Positions 11,675 through 23,060 of a stretch of 64,000 bases of DNA are shown in pieces (the first letter of the stretch is position 1; each line of letters begins with the position of its first letter). Origin of the DNA: Pegoplata infirma (taxonomy: Eukaryota; Arthropoda; Insecta; Diptera; Anthomyiidae); the NCBI GenBank assembly GCA_963921195.1, contig OY992537.1:78580426-78644425 (forward strand), written 5' to 3'. The translations under genes and the position numbers were made by a program. Under the pieces are notes generated by a model. The model saw nothing but the letters and a program-made list of their open reading frames with translations, was not told where the DNA came from and did no database searches.

Positions 11675-13690
11675 GTCTCAGAATCTGAAACATTTATCTC
11701 AAACTTTTTTATACAAAACTGTCTCAGAATCTGAGACTCTTTCTATAAAAAAATTTATCAGAATCTGAGACTTTTTCTATAAGAAAAACTTTTTCTATAA
11801 GAAAAATTTTTTTTATAAGAAAAATTTCTTAGAATCTGATACTTTTTCTATAAGAAAAACTTTTTCTATAATAAAAACTTTTTCTACAAGAAAAACTTTT
11901 TCTATAAGAAAAATGTCTCAGAATCTGAGAATTTTTCTATAAGAAAAACGTCTTTTCTTTTCTATAAGAAACCTGTCTCAGAATCTGAGACTTTTTCTAT
12001 AAGAAAAATGTCTCAGAATCTGAGACTTTTTCTATAAGAAAAATGTCTCAGAATCTGAGACTTTTTCTATAAGAAAAATGTCTCAGAATCTGAGACTTTT
12101 TCTATAAGAAAAATGTCTCAGAATCTGAGACTTTTTCTATAAGAAAAATGTCTCAGAATCTGAGACTTTTTCTATAAGAAAAATGTCTCAGAATCTGAGA
12201 CTTTTTCAATAAGAAAAATGTCTCAGAATCTGAGACTTTTTCTATAAGAAAAATGTCTCAGAATCTGAGACTTTTTCAATAAGAAAAATGTCTCAGAATC
12301 TGAGACTTTTTCCATAAGAAAAATGTCTCAGAATCTGAGACTTTTTCTATAAGAAAAATGTCTCAGAATCTGAGACTTTTTCTATAAGAAAAATGTCTCA
12401 GAATCTGAGACTTTTTCTATAAGAAAAATGTCTCAGAATCTGAGACTTTTTCTATAAGAAAAATGTCTCAGAATCTGAGACTTTTTCTATAAGAAAAATG
12501 TCTCAGAATCTGAGACTTTTTCTATAAGAAAAATGTCTCAGAATCTGAGACTTTTTCTATAAGAAAAATGTCTCAGAATCTGAGACTTTTTCTATAAGAA
12601 AAATGTCTCAGAATCTGAGACTTTTTCTATAAGAAAAATGTCTCAGAATCTGAGACTTTTTCTATAAGAAAAATGTCTCAGAATCTGAGACTTTTTCTAT
12701 AAGAAAAATGTCTCAGAATCTGAGACTTTTTCTATAAGAAAAATGTCTCAGAATCTGAGACTTTTTCTATAAGAAAAATGTCTCAGAATCTGAGACTTTT
12801 TCTATAAGAAAAATGTCTCAGAATCTGAGACTTTTTCTATAAGAAAAATGTCTCAGAATCTGAGACTTTTTCTATAAGAAAAATGTCTCAGAATCTAAGA
12901 CTTTTTCTATAAGAAAAATGTCTCAGAATCTGAGACTTTTTCTATAGGAAAAATGTCTCAGAATCTAAGACTTTTTCTATAAGAAAAATGTCTCAGAATC
13001 TGAGACTTTTTCTTATAGAAAAATGTCTCAGAATCTGAGACTTTTTCTTATAGAAAAATGTCTCAGAATCTGAAACTTTTTCTTATAGAAAAATGTCTAA
13101 GAATCTGAGACTTTTTCTTATAGAAAAATGTCTCAGAATCTGAGACTATTTGTATATGAAAATTGTCAAAAAATCTAAGACTTTTTGTATAAGAAAATTG
13201 TCAAAAAATCTGAGACTTTTTCTACAAGAAATATGTCTCAGAATCGGAGACCTTTTCTATAAGAAAAATGTCTCAGAATCTGAGACTTTTTCTGTATGAA
13301 AAATGTCTTAGAGTCGGAGACTTTTTCTATAAGAAAAATGTATCGGAATCTGAGACTTTTTCTATAAGAAAAATATCTCAGAATCTGAGAGTGTTTCTAT
13401 AAGAAAAGTGTCTCAAAAGTTTGAGAATTTTTCTATAAGAAACATGTCTCAGTTTCTGAGAAAGTTTTCCGGTAGATAAATTCTTAGATTCTGAATTTGA
13501 GATATTTTTCCTATAAAAAAAAATCTCAGATTCTGAGATATTTTTTCTTAAGAAAAAATTTCAGATTCTGAAACAATTATCCTATAAAAATTGTTTAAGA
13601 TTCTAAGACATTCCTATAGAAAAATCTCAGATTCTAAGAAATTTTTTCTTTAGAAAAAGTCTTTGATTCTAATTCAGAATCAGAAAGACA
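11675..13690 (+). repeat. Main 35-bp satellite array (double-palindrome monomer)
   Basis: From about 11990 to 13140 the sequence is a near-perfect tandem array with a 35-bp period. Each monomer is the palindrome TCTCAGAATCTGAGA (central A) joined to TTTTCTATAAGAAAA (central ATA) by short linkers. Units at 11675-11990 and 13140-13480 are diverged. At about 13480 the orientation flips to the reverse form (TCTCAGATTCTGAGA) until 13690. The homogeneous centre with degraded flanks is the usual result of unequal exchange. This is not a CRISPR: units are contiguous and there are no unique spacers. Confidence 0.95.
13008..13130 (+). repeat. Satellite sub-block with flipped spacer centre
   Basis: Four successive monomers carry TTTTCTTATAGAAAA instead of TTTTCTATAAGAAAA. 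This is the exact reverse complement of the usual spacer palindrome, while the TCTCAGAATCTGAGA palindromes keep their orientation. Confidence 0.85.
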
Positions 13691-13694
13691 ATTC

Positions 13695-15050
13695 TTTTAA
13701 ATTTGTTATTTCCTATTTAGGTCCCTTGTCATTTTTTTTATTTCATCCACTCCTTAACAAAAATTCTTTCAAAACATCTCATTTTTCATAGAAAATGAAT
13801 TACAATTAACAGTTTAACATACACGTTCATAAACGGCATAGTTTTCATATATATCATAGATATTACTTTGGCCTAAAGGCTTTTCAATAATGAAAATGAA
13901 CCAACCATTCAACCGGCTTAACAAAAAAAAACAAAAAAACTATTCAGTAAACTTCAATCTGCGGCTTTTGCAGCAAATCAACAACATGTTAAATATTTTT
14001 TTTTGTATATACACATTTTTTTTACAATTTTTATCATTTATTTACATGTACGAGTACATATTTTCATAAATGTAAACACTTTGTCACAATTTTTCAATGT
14101 ACTACTTTTCCTTCATACATGTTTAACAAATTTCAACAAAAACTGCCTATATAGCTTGTAGCAATAAAACAAAAAATAATACAAATACAAATGAAATGTT
14201 GAAAAATAAAAATAAATAGGTTTTTCAGGGTGGAACAACCTGCTATAGAAAATTTGTTAAGAAAATATAGCCCAAAATCAAATGTTCATCAAGTAGTTTA
14301 AGAATTATTTGTTGTTTGCATCACAGTACAGACTAGTATGCAAACACTGGTGCTAATTGCGTACTTTCCAATATGGTGGTATGGTTTTTAGTACAGAATG
14401 ATCATCGCTGCCTAGTATATGTGTGCCTGTACGTGTGAGCTTTTGTGCATGTATTTATGATGTTTGTTTACGTTTTGTATGAAACGTCAAAAGTTACACC
14501 GTGTGCTGTCACTAATACTTATACCCATCAGATGCAACTCTGTAATACTACTACTCATGTACTGTGGTTTGCATACACTTAAAACAAAGGACTTAAGAAA
14601 CGAACACGAAATTTAATACAGAAACAATTTAAGACTTTTGTCACAATGCGTATGTAAATTAATTTTTCGCAAATGCAAAATGGCAAATTGAAGATGGTCT
14701 TAACAAAAGGGACTCCACAAAAAAGAAGTTTTACACTTTCTTAAACTGCTGCATTAGAGTGAAATTTTTTCTTCAACTTTTGATTTTCAAAAGTGTTTGG
14801 ATAAATGTTTATTCTACAAATTTGAGGCTAATCTGGGATGCCAGAAGTTCCAAGTTTTGCATTTTTGACAATTAAAAAATAAAACAAGTAAAAAAGTGAA
14901 ATTCGGCCTTGCCGAAAAAAAAACTAAAAAGTTTTTTTTTTTTAAAGGAAATTACTTTTGAAAAAAAAAAATTTTTTTGAAAAAAAAATTCGCTAAAAAA
15001 AAAACCGCAAATTGGCTCTTTTTTTTAAAAAAATATGTTCGTACTTGTTT
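13695..15050. other. Unique-looking DNA island
   Basis: Mixed-composition sequence with no recognised repeat over most of its length and no open frame with a domain. It holds one copy of the CTTAAG motif near 14583. At 14880-15020 it degenerates into A/T runs. Confidence 0.4.
14583..14609 (-). other. Dispersed CTTAAG motif, copy a
   Basis: The minus strand reads GTTCGTTTCTTAAGTCCTTT followed by GTTTT, a diverged match to the shared core GTGTCTTAAGTCTTTTGTTT. It lies in unique-looking DNA. Confidence 0.5.
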
Positions 15051-15059
15051 AAATACCAT

Positions 15060-15345
15060 TTTGTATTCAATTATGTTCACATATGTCAACCAGCAGTCGA
15101 ATTAAAGCATTTTGTATTTTTAGGTTATGTTGAATGTACTAAAATTTTTTAGGTCTCCTTACATTTTTGTTCATAACTTTTGAACCGCTGAACCGATATC
15201 GCTCAAATGCAATACCAAACTTCTCGGGAGAACTTCCAAAAAATATGTAAGTTTCAGTCATCTCTGTGCAATATTTTGTCCGTGACAGCATTTTCCACAG
15301 ACAGACAGACAGACGGGACCCGCTGTAAAGAAAAAGTCGCATGAC
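15060..15345. mobile_element. Mini-me-like element remnant
   Basis: It contains ATAACTTTTGAACCGCTGAA and CCGATATCGCTCAAATGCAA, which resemble the internal text of the family B elements at 53.8-58.7 kb, followed by a (CAGA)n run at 15298-15314. Both ends are eroded. The 67-codon minus-strand frame here is not meaningful. Confidence 0.5.
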
Positions 15346-15448
15346 AAAAAATAATTTTTTTTTTGGTTCAAACCTGTATTAAGACAAAAAAAAAACTAAA
15401 ACAAAAATATTGAGTAGGGATATTCACGCTCGAGGTAATTTTTCTTTG

Positions 15449-16366
15449 CCCGACTAAAAAAGTTTAGATATAGTAACATATTATTTAATATATTTATATA
15501 CGGCCATACACAGTACTTTACATAATTATATGTGAATGTATCTTGTATTAAGTTTTACACCCAAAATTTAATATGGTGCCATATAAAAGGATATCGAATC
15601 ATGTGTTGCTCCACATACAATATATAAAGCTTTATTAAATTAGATGTTGCATATAATATTTTATATGACTCCATGAATGACCTCATACAATATTAGATAA
15701 ATAAATATATGATATACAACACCATGTCTGAATTCATACAAGATGAGATACACATATATATATGGTTCCGAATCGGGGGAAAAAAGTTTTCTAAGTCCCG
15801 AGAATTTTTTTTTTAAATTTCCAGACACAAAAAATTTTTGAGTTTTGGAGTTAAGAATTTCATTAAAAATGATTTAAACAAAAAAAAAATTTTGCCAAAT
15901 TTTGAAAAATTTTACAAGTCCTGAAAAAGTTTTGTAATATTTTCTAAGTCCTGGATAAAAAATATTTTTGGTACATTTTTTTATGTTTTGAAGTAAAAAT
16001 TTATTAACAAAGTTTTAGGAAATTTTTTTTTAATTTTTTTTTTAAATTTCTAAGTCCCGGACACAATTATTTTTTCCCGAAAAAACTTGGGATAAATATG
16101 AAAATTATGAGATAAAAAAAATATTTTATGCAAAATTCTACATATTTTATCTTATGATATAAAATTATATACAATTATATCAAATTCGATAAACCCAATA
16201 TTCGGATCAAAAACGATCATATTTAATCTAATATAACAAATTTTAAGCTATTTTGATCCACCAATTTCATCATCTTATTTTATCCAAATACGTGTTGTGC
16301 CATATTAAATTATATATGGTTCAATTTCAAATTATATATGGACCTGTATATTTATTTTTAGTCGGG
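15449..16366. mobile_element. TIR element with CCCGACTAAAAA ends
   Basis: CCCGACTAAAAA at the left faces TTTTTAGTCGGG at the right. The interior is dominated by ATATAATTTGATAT/CCATATATAATT words. A different block (about 15780-16090) with repeated TTTCTAAGTCCCG units interrupts it, probably another insertion. No coding capacity and no clear target duplication. Confidence 0.6.
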
Positions 16367-16419
16367 TGCTTATTAAAACCATGATATTTGGGTAGAACCA
16401 TTTGGTTTTAATGAGACCT

Positions 16420-16875
16420 TTTCTATATTAGAATCTGAGACTTTTCCTTTACGAAAAATGTCTCAGAAACTAAAACTTGTTCTATACGAAAAATGTCTTA
16501 GAATCTGAAACTTTTTCGATATGAAAAATGTCAAAGAATTTGAAATTTTTTTTATGCGAAAAATGTTTCAGAATCAATTTCTCAGACCTAACACCTCATG
16601 AATTAACTTTATCTGCACAAAAAATGTCTCAGAATCTAAGACTTTTTCTATAAGAAAAATGTCTCAGCATCTGATACTTATACGAAACATGTCTCAAAAT
16701 CTGAGACTTTTTCTATACCAAAAATGTTTTAGAATCTAAGACTTTTTCAAAAAACGTCCACACGAAAAATGTCTCGGAATCTAAGACTCTTTCTGTACGA
16801 AAAATTTTATCTACACGAAAAATGTCTATACGAAAAATGCTTCAGAATCTCAGACTTTTCGATACGAAAATTGTC
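16420..16875 (+). repeat. Degenerate 35-bp satellite block
   Basis: Units of the type ATGTCTCAGAATCTAAGACT with CTATACGAAAAATG spacers in forward orientation. It is continuous in sense with the block at 19380-19640 once the 16.9-19.4 kb insertion is ignored. Confidence 0.75.
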
Positions 16876-17612
16876 TTACAAGGGAAGTATCTTAACCCTT
16901 ATGAACCGATTTGCCTGAAACTTAAAATATATAAAAAAGAAACGATTTTAAGTTTGGGAGTTTTGGCTTATCCGCCATATCAGTGTATAAAAATTTTGTT
17001 GTCCCCTTATGAAACAATGTGGACCTTCGGGAAAATTTCGATAACTCCCGAAGTAAGAGGGATATCGTCTAGAGGAAAAATACGTGTTAACTTAAATTTA
17101 ATAAAGATTATTTCGTTTTTATATGAATATCGATTTGTATGGGGGGAAATTTACCTTTTTCAGTTTTTCCAATTTTCGCCTATTTAAACAAAATTAATAT
17201 TGGCATGTGTTGTATCAGACTAAAGGTATTAAAAATACCTATCTCGTGGTGCTAACAACGGGCCAAAGAAGTTAATATTTTTCGTCTTATTAACAAAAAT
17301 ATCCTAAAATTTTAGTATTTTACTCAATATGACGAAAAGTTGTGCATGTTTGGACACGTTCTTAGCACACGTAGATAGGTTTTCCAAGGACCTTTCATTT
17401 GGTATGTAACATGACTAGGTTTCTTTGCATAATATAGGAGATAAACGAAAAAAACTGAAAAATGGACTTGTCTTCCCCCCTCCTTTTTACCCACTTAATA
17501 TGAATTTTGGCCGCTAAAAAAAAAAAGTGTCCCTTTATTTTTTCTGATATACAAAATAAAACCAATTCCATATAAATCCGCGGGTGACACTAGGGAGACT
17601 TCCCTTGCAAGC
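16872..17612. mobile_element. Inverted-repeat unit inserted in satellite
   Basis: Left ACAAGGGAAGTATC faces right GACTTCCCTTGC. Inner pairs include the ATAGGT/ACCTAT words near 17245 and 17370 and the CAGTTTTT and GGGGGGAA stretches near 17150 and 17450. Centre near 17285. Arms are imperfect. Open frames at 16822-17187 and 17495-17683 have no recognised domain. Confidence 0.5.
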
Positions 17613-17744
17613 CGAATTTTTACAAGGTTATGACACCCTCGGATAGGCATTAAAAAACCTTTCTGCTCATGTGTAAACATCATATAGTTTTTTTAGAAAA
17701 AAATGGCTGAAAATCGAAAAAACTATTTTTTCGCCATTTTTTTA

Positions 17745-18470
17745 CCCATGCACAGAGGGCCAGCATGATCCAATTTCGGCCAAAAGTCTTTATCGTTGTT
17801 GGATCCGTCTGAAAATGTGCTTCTATAGGAATTCGAGGTCGCTGATTTCAAAATTTTGATAAAAACCAAAAAAATCAAAATGGCGGATCCAATATGGCGG
17901 ACAATTTTTTTTTTTTAATTGTTCGATTGTACCCAAATTTTGTTTTATGAGGGTCTTGGAGTTACTGAATAAGAATTGTTACTCCGAATTTTGAAAAACA
18001 AAATGGCGGACTAAACTTGCTTCTTTAAAGTTTAAAGAATGATCTAACTCCGGCCAAAAGTATTTATCGTTGTTGGATCCGGCTGAAACTGTGCTTCTAA
18101 AGTATTTCGGGGTCACTGATCTCAAAATTTAACTAAAAACTAAAAAAAATCAAAATGGCGCATCCAATATGGCGGACAAATTTTTTAATAATTGTCCGAT
18201 TTAACTCAAATTTTGTTTTAAGGGGATATTGGAATTACTGAATCAGAATTACTGTCGTGAATTTTGAAAAACAAAATGGCGGACTAAATATGCTTAGTAA
18301 AGTTTGTTACAAGTAATTAAAAAACAGTTATATTCCTTTTCTTTGTTGAAGCTAGCTGAAAGTGGACCTAGTAATTTTCCGGGTCTGTTATCTTAAAATC
18401 GAACTGATAAAATTCAATATGGCGGAAACAATATGGAGACTAGATTTGTTAACTTTGTTAGATCACTAAA
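17745..18470. repeat. 274-bp tandem repeat with ATGGCGGA motifs
   Basis: CGGCCAAAAGT at 17777 recurs at 18051, giving a 274-bp period. Both units share TTATCGTTGTTGGATCCG, AAAATGGCG-ATCCAATATGG and ACAAAATGGCGGACTAAA. A third, degraded unit runs from about 18320 to 18470. The start (CACAGAGGGCCAG at about 17751) is mirrored near 19320-19335, so the tandem block lies inside a larger inverted structure. Confidence 0.75.
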
Positions 18471-19378
18471 AATTAGTTTTAAGAGTGTCTGAAGTTAAAT
18501 CTACGCACATAATTTTTAAATATATTTTTGATATAAATATGGAAATGGTGTAAATGACTTATTTAGTCAAAGAAAAGCTTTTGGAAATGGTGACGACAAA
18601 TTATTCACGTTTTTTCCTTATTTTGGAAATTCAATAAAAAATCTTTGAATTTAATTGGAAATGGTGTAACTGATATTTTCCATAATTCTACAAAAAAAAC
18701 TAGAAATGTAGATTCTTTTTTTTTTCCTACACTTCAGGCACTCTCTGACGATAAAAAAAACTATTCAAGCCGTAAAACATTATTTTGGGTTAAATTATTT
18801 TTTAAAAACAAATTTCGGACCACTGCATATATAGCTGTAATTTCGCCATTTATCATTTCGAGCAAGTTTGGGCAACTTTTTTCGAAAGATATGGATCTAT
18901 TCTATATTAAAAAAAATATAGACCGATTGTATCGAACTGAGGATCGCTGAGGATTTTTTCAGCGCGAGGTAAATATCTAAAAAAATATAACTTTTTTCAC
19001 AAAAAACACGAAATGCTGCCCGGCAAATGAGTTATATTTGTCCGTGTTATTTTCGTTACAAAGGCTTATATATAAGGTTGAACCACGCAAACAAAAAGTT
19101 AAACATTAGCAATAGAAGTTTGGAAAAAAAATTAAAAAAGTATCTCAACTTTTAAAATTCTTTTACTAACTTTTTTAACTTTGAAGACCTGTCAAAGGAA
19201 AGGGTGTAATTGGATCATAAAGATAAGTTCAGAAAACCTGCTTCTATATATGCCCAACAAACTGGTACACATTTTTTTGAGAATTTACAAATAAGGACTT
19301 TTGGCCGGAAACCGATCTGCCTGGCCCTCTGTGCCATGTTTTGAACCTCGAAATCCCCGATATGGGATTTATAGGTTC
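18471..19378. other. Right part of the composite insertion
   Basis: It continues from the tandem block to a mirrored GGCCGGAAACCGATC/CTGGCCCTCTGTG stretch at about 19300-19335, before satellite resumes. A 101-codon open frame (18645-18950) has no recognised motif and is probably chance. Confidence 0.4.
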
Positions 19379-19379
19379 T

Positions 19380-19640
19380 ATACGAAAAATGTTTAAGAGT
19401 CTTGGACTTTGCATACGATAAGTGTCTCAAAATCTGAGACTTTTTGTTCTGCCAAAACTTCTATGAACTTTAGACTTTTAAAATCTTAGAATCTGAAACT
19501 TTTTCTGTACGAAAAATATTTCACAATCTAAAACTTTTTATGTAGGAAAAATTTGCATGAATTTGAGACTTCTGATAACTTGGGACAAGTTATATAGAAA
19601 AAGTCGCAGATGTATACGAAAAATTCGGATAAATTTTCTG
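19380..19640 (+). repeat. Degenerate 35-bp satellite block
   Basis: Forward-orientation units (CTCAAAATCTGAGACTTTTT, TACGAAAAATATTTC) resume where the block at 16420-16875 stopped. Confidence 0.65.
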
Positions 19641-19644
19641 AAAG

Positions 19645-21370
19645 AAAATGTGAAATTTTCAGAAAGAAAATTTGGAAATTTCTTTAAAAACAAATTAAAA
19701 AAAAATGTTGCTCCATTTCCGTTTTTATTGGCATTACGTGGCCCACTTAGGTCAGGGGCCCTGGGCATGTGCCCAGTGTGTCCTAGTAATTAAAACGGTA
19801 ATGCTCAAGCTCTATAAATGGGTCAAGGGAAAGAAATTTTAAGATTTTCTTTAAAAATTTTGTGAACGTAGGAAAAAACAGCAATTTTTTTGCCAATTTC
19901 AAGTAGTGATGTATCGAAAATCGTTCGATACATCACGTTAATTTGTGTTCAGCGCATCAAAATTAATTAATATGATGTGTCGAAAAAAATATTTTTTTTA
20001 CATTTTTTTTTAAATCCAATACTGCGTGAGTAATTTTTGTTTCGTGAGTTTGCCTGATTATTTTTTCTAACAGAGACAATATTTATTTCGTGAGCGTGAG
20101 CATGCGTGAGTCAAAATTTACTCACGCGCCTACACATTTACACTAGCTTTTACCACATACGTTTTTATCACATAGTTTAAAATCGGAAGAAAAACAGTTT
20201 TTGCCATTAATAGGCCCACCTTAAAGAAAAATGTTCTCTAGCTCTGTTTGAAAAGCAAGTGATACTCTTCATCTCATATGCATACGTTCATAAACATTAT
20301 GAACTTGAATTCATAAATACATACAAATTACACATACACGTACAACATATAGAGTATGTAGTTTATTTAACATGTAACTCAATTTATTTGTTGTATATTG
20401 TCTAAAGGCACAATATTGATTAATTTGCAATAATTTGTTTAAAATTGAATTGGAAAAAATGAGATTCATTTAAGTTTTGTTAGCGAGTTTTTTTTCTTTT
20501 TTTGGTTAATAATAATTCTTTTTTCATAGTCTACAAACCAGAATAATTTTATATTTTACAGAAAATTTGCTGGTATCTATTAATATAATGAATATTTAAA
20601 TTAATGAAAATATTATAAACATAAAATCCCAGACATGTTTTCGGTTTTTATTCAGCTAGAACAAAATTAACAAATTTGCTTAATCCCATACATAGTTTTA
20701 ACTGGCTGGATTGATGGTGGTTGTTTTAAAATCCTTGTTTTGTTGTTGTTTTTGTGGTTGTTGTTGTTGTATAAAGAATACATAAAAAGATCATTGGCTT
20801 TGTTTTTTGGGAAAGAAGACATGAATCTTTTGAAGTTTAGTAGAAGATTTAAAGAAAACGACTTATAAAAAAAAAAGAATGCACGGCATGCAATGTCACG
20901 ACAAAATTATGTTCAAATGTTGACAACATTTAAATAATGTTTGTGAAAAGAAAAAGAAAAAAAAATTAAATAAAAACATAAAACATACTTTTTTCTACAT
21001 AAATAAAGAAAAAAACTAAAACTCTTCTCATAAAAATTTGTTTATTATCAAAATGAAAGAAAACAAAAATTGAAGAGTTTTTGAAAAAAAAAAACACTCA
21101 AGAGGATTTAAACCAATCACAATATTTTAATTTTTTTTTATATGTACTATAAACAAATTTTATATACGAAAAATAGCTTTTATATGTATGTTAACTTTAA
21201 ACTTTTCAACCCCATGCTGGTGTAAACAACATGCACCTTACACTAATGACCAAATGACACGATATGTTTTACACTTGTATAATATAAGTAAAATGTATGG
21301 ATGTGTTTAAAATTAAAAAAGGAGTTTCTACGAAGGCAGTTTGAAAAGTTGTAAGCTAATAAATAAGTTT
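19645..21370. other. Mostly unique-looking AT-rich DNA
   Basis: It holds a small GC-richer remnant (about 19725-19790, GGGGCCCTGGGCATGTGCCC), a hairpin at 19905-19935, a GTGAGCGTGAGCATGCGTGA-rich patch at 20030-20140 and GTTGTT microsatellite words at 20740-20775. No gene recognised; overlapping frames on both strands at 19538-19793 are short and domain-free. Confidence 0.4.
19905..19935. repeat. Short hairpin GTGATGTATCGA / TCGATACATCAC
   Basis: Twelve-base exact arms surround a seven-base centre. Function unknown. Confidence 0.7.
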
Positions 21371-21373
21371 ATT

Positions 21374-22079
21374 TCGGCGTACGGACATAGCGCCCAAGGT
21401 CTTATCGCCCAAAACCGTAAATGACATATCGCCCACGCTGCGACATATAGCCCAAAATGATAGGTCTAAAAATGTTATTTCTCCCAAAACAAAATTGTCA
21501 AAAAATCCAAAAAAAAATTTTTGGACGAAATGTCGAAATTACGACTTCTATGATTTGTTTTATTGTAATAAAGATTTTCAGCGTAGCCGGCCTTCGGCCG
21601 GGCTTAGGGATTACATACTCCATGCATTAAACCCACCCTCTCTGCAAACCAACTACTATTTTTGTTATCAGGCCTTTTTGAGGCATAACAAATTTGGTAT
21701 CGTAAAGGACTGCTACCCTAGAAAACTTTACTTTGCGGAGAGGGTGGGTTTAATGCATGGATTTTTTAATCCCTAAGCCCGGCCGAAGGCCGGCTACGCA
21801 TAAAAACTTTAAAATATTGTGTTAAAAAAAACAATTTTGGTGAGTTTTGTGATTATTTTTTTGGGTGCTATGACATTTTATAAATATAACATTTTGATAT
21901 TTGGGTAATATGACATTTTTGATAAATTATATAAATTTAAAGAAAATTGTTAAAATACCCAAAAATAATGGCCATATCGTCCAAAAAATTTTGCAACAAC
22001 AACTAACACACATTTTATTTGGGTGGAATGACTTTTTTAAATTGGGCAATATGCACTTGGGCGCTATGTCCGTACGCCG
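21374..22079. mobile_element. TIR element with CGGCGTACGGACATAGCGCC ends and 7-bp target duplication
   Basis: The left end CGGCGTACGGACATAGCGCC is exactly mirrored at the right (GGCGCTATGTCCGTACGCCG). TTTATTT flanks both ends as a 7-bp direct duplication. Subterminal CGCCCAAAA/TTTTGGGC-type words repeat inside. At 706 bp with no transposase it is non-autonomous. A second element is nested at 21581-21799. Superfamily not certain. Confidence 0.8.
21581..21799. mobile_element. Nested GC-rich MITE (GCGTAGCCGGCC ends)
   Basis: GCGTAGCCGGCCTTCGGCCG at the left is mirrored by CGGCCGAAGGCCGGCTACGC at the right. The arms continue with CTTAGGGATTA and ATGCATTAAACCCACCCTCT. Each end is itself palindromic (GGCCTTCGGCC/GGCCGAAGGCC). 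A clear target duplication was not found. The 93-codon frame spanning it is an artefact. Confidence 0.8.
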
Positions 22080-22084
22080 TTTAT

Positions 22085-22420
22085 TTCTAAGTGCTTAAAT
22101 GGTTAGCCTGAAAATAAGCGAACACTCTCAAAGGACATATGGTTCTGCAGTAATGCTGTAGAATTACATCTGAGGTGGAAGCTACCCGCTCTAACTTTAT
22201 GTAAAGCACCCGAACTCTTTAACGAAGTCGGCCAACGGAAATGTGTTTAGAATCTAAGATTTTAAATAACCAAAATGTCTCTGTCATGCGAAAAATATTT
22301 CGATTGTTAAGACCTTTTTTTAATTTATGTAAACTTCAAAATTATCTGAGTTTTATAGTTCAAAACATCTTAAATTTCTTAAGATAATCCCTGCAAAAAA
22401 TGTCATTACCACTTCTCAGT
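22085..22420. other. Spacer with a satellite trace
   Basis: A few diverged 35-bp satellite words occur at about 22245-22330. Otherwise nothing recognised. Confidence 0.4.
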
Positions 22421-22790
22421 GGAGTGCTTTAAAACTATAACAAATATAATGAAATACAACAAAAATAACAAAAAACACAAGACAAAAACACACAAACAGT
22501 TTTTTCTACTCCAGAATACACAGATATTCAGCACATAACTCATTACCTATCGCGAAACCTCCATACAAATGTAAGTAGATATTCAGTAGATAAGAACTAC
22601 TCCGTAGAAGTAGTTGGAAGTACTTCTTATCTACTGAATATCTACTTACTTTTGTATGGGAGTGTCGCGGAAGGTAATTAGTTAAGTGCTGAATAACAAC
22701 TGTAGAAAAAACTGTTTGTGTGTTTGTTTCTTGTGTTTTTTGTAATTTTTGTTGTATTTCATTACATTTGTTATAGTTTAAAAGCACTCC
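22421..22790. mobile_element. 370-bp hairpin MITE with GGAGTGCTTT ends
   Basis: GGAGTGCTTTAAAACTATAA at the left is mirrored by TTATAGTTTAAAAGCACTCC at the right, and the match continues almost to the centre near 22607, with arms of about 180 bp. Inner arms contain AGTAGATATTCAGTAGATAA and its complement. The minus-strand frame here is a by-product. A target duplication is unclear. Confidence 0.85.
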
Positions 22791-22794
22791 AAAT

Positions 22795-23060
22795 AGAAGT
22801 ACTCCTCACTTTTTTTGCTGGGAATTTTTTTAGGAATATTTGAGCAGAAATTTCCAAATCTTTAATATGAAAATTTTGTTAAAAATTCAGAAATTTTAAA
22901 TGGATTTCTTTTGTACGGAAAAGTTTTTCAGCATCAGTTTTTTTAATTCAGTAATTTTTAAAAATGTTAAATAAAGTTTCCTTCCTGACCAGGGACGTCT
23001 TAAGATATGGAGCGGCTCTTGGGCACATGAGAACTAGAGGCCCAATGGAAAGCAGATGGT
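22795..23060. other. No recognisable feature
   Basis: AT-rich sequence with a GC-richer patch (22985-23045, GCTCTTGGGCACATGAGAAC) that resembles remnants near 19.75 kb. Confidence 0.35.

Noticed and set aside
11675..13690. CRISPR-like regular repeats
   Set aside because: Units are contiguous with a 35-bp period and no unique spacers, and the setting is eukaryotic. It is a satellite.
16822..17187. 121-codon plus-strand frame
   Set aside because: It starts in satellite and continues into one arm of an inverted repeat; no recognised motif.
22506..22787. 93-codon minus-strand frame
   Set aside because: It lies wholly inside a 370-bp hairpin and mirrors the arm sequence.
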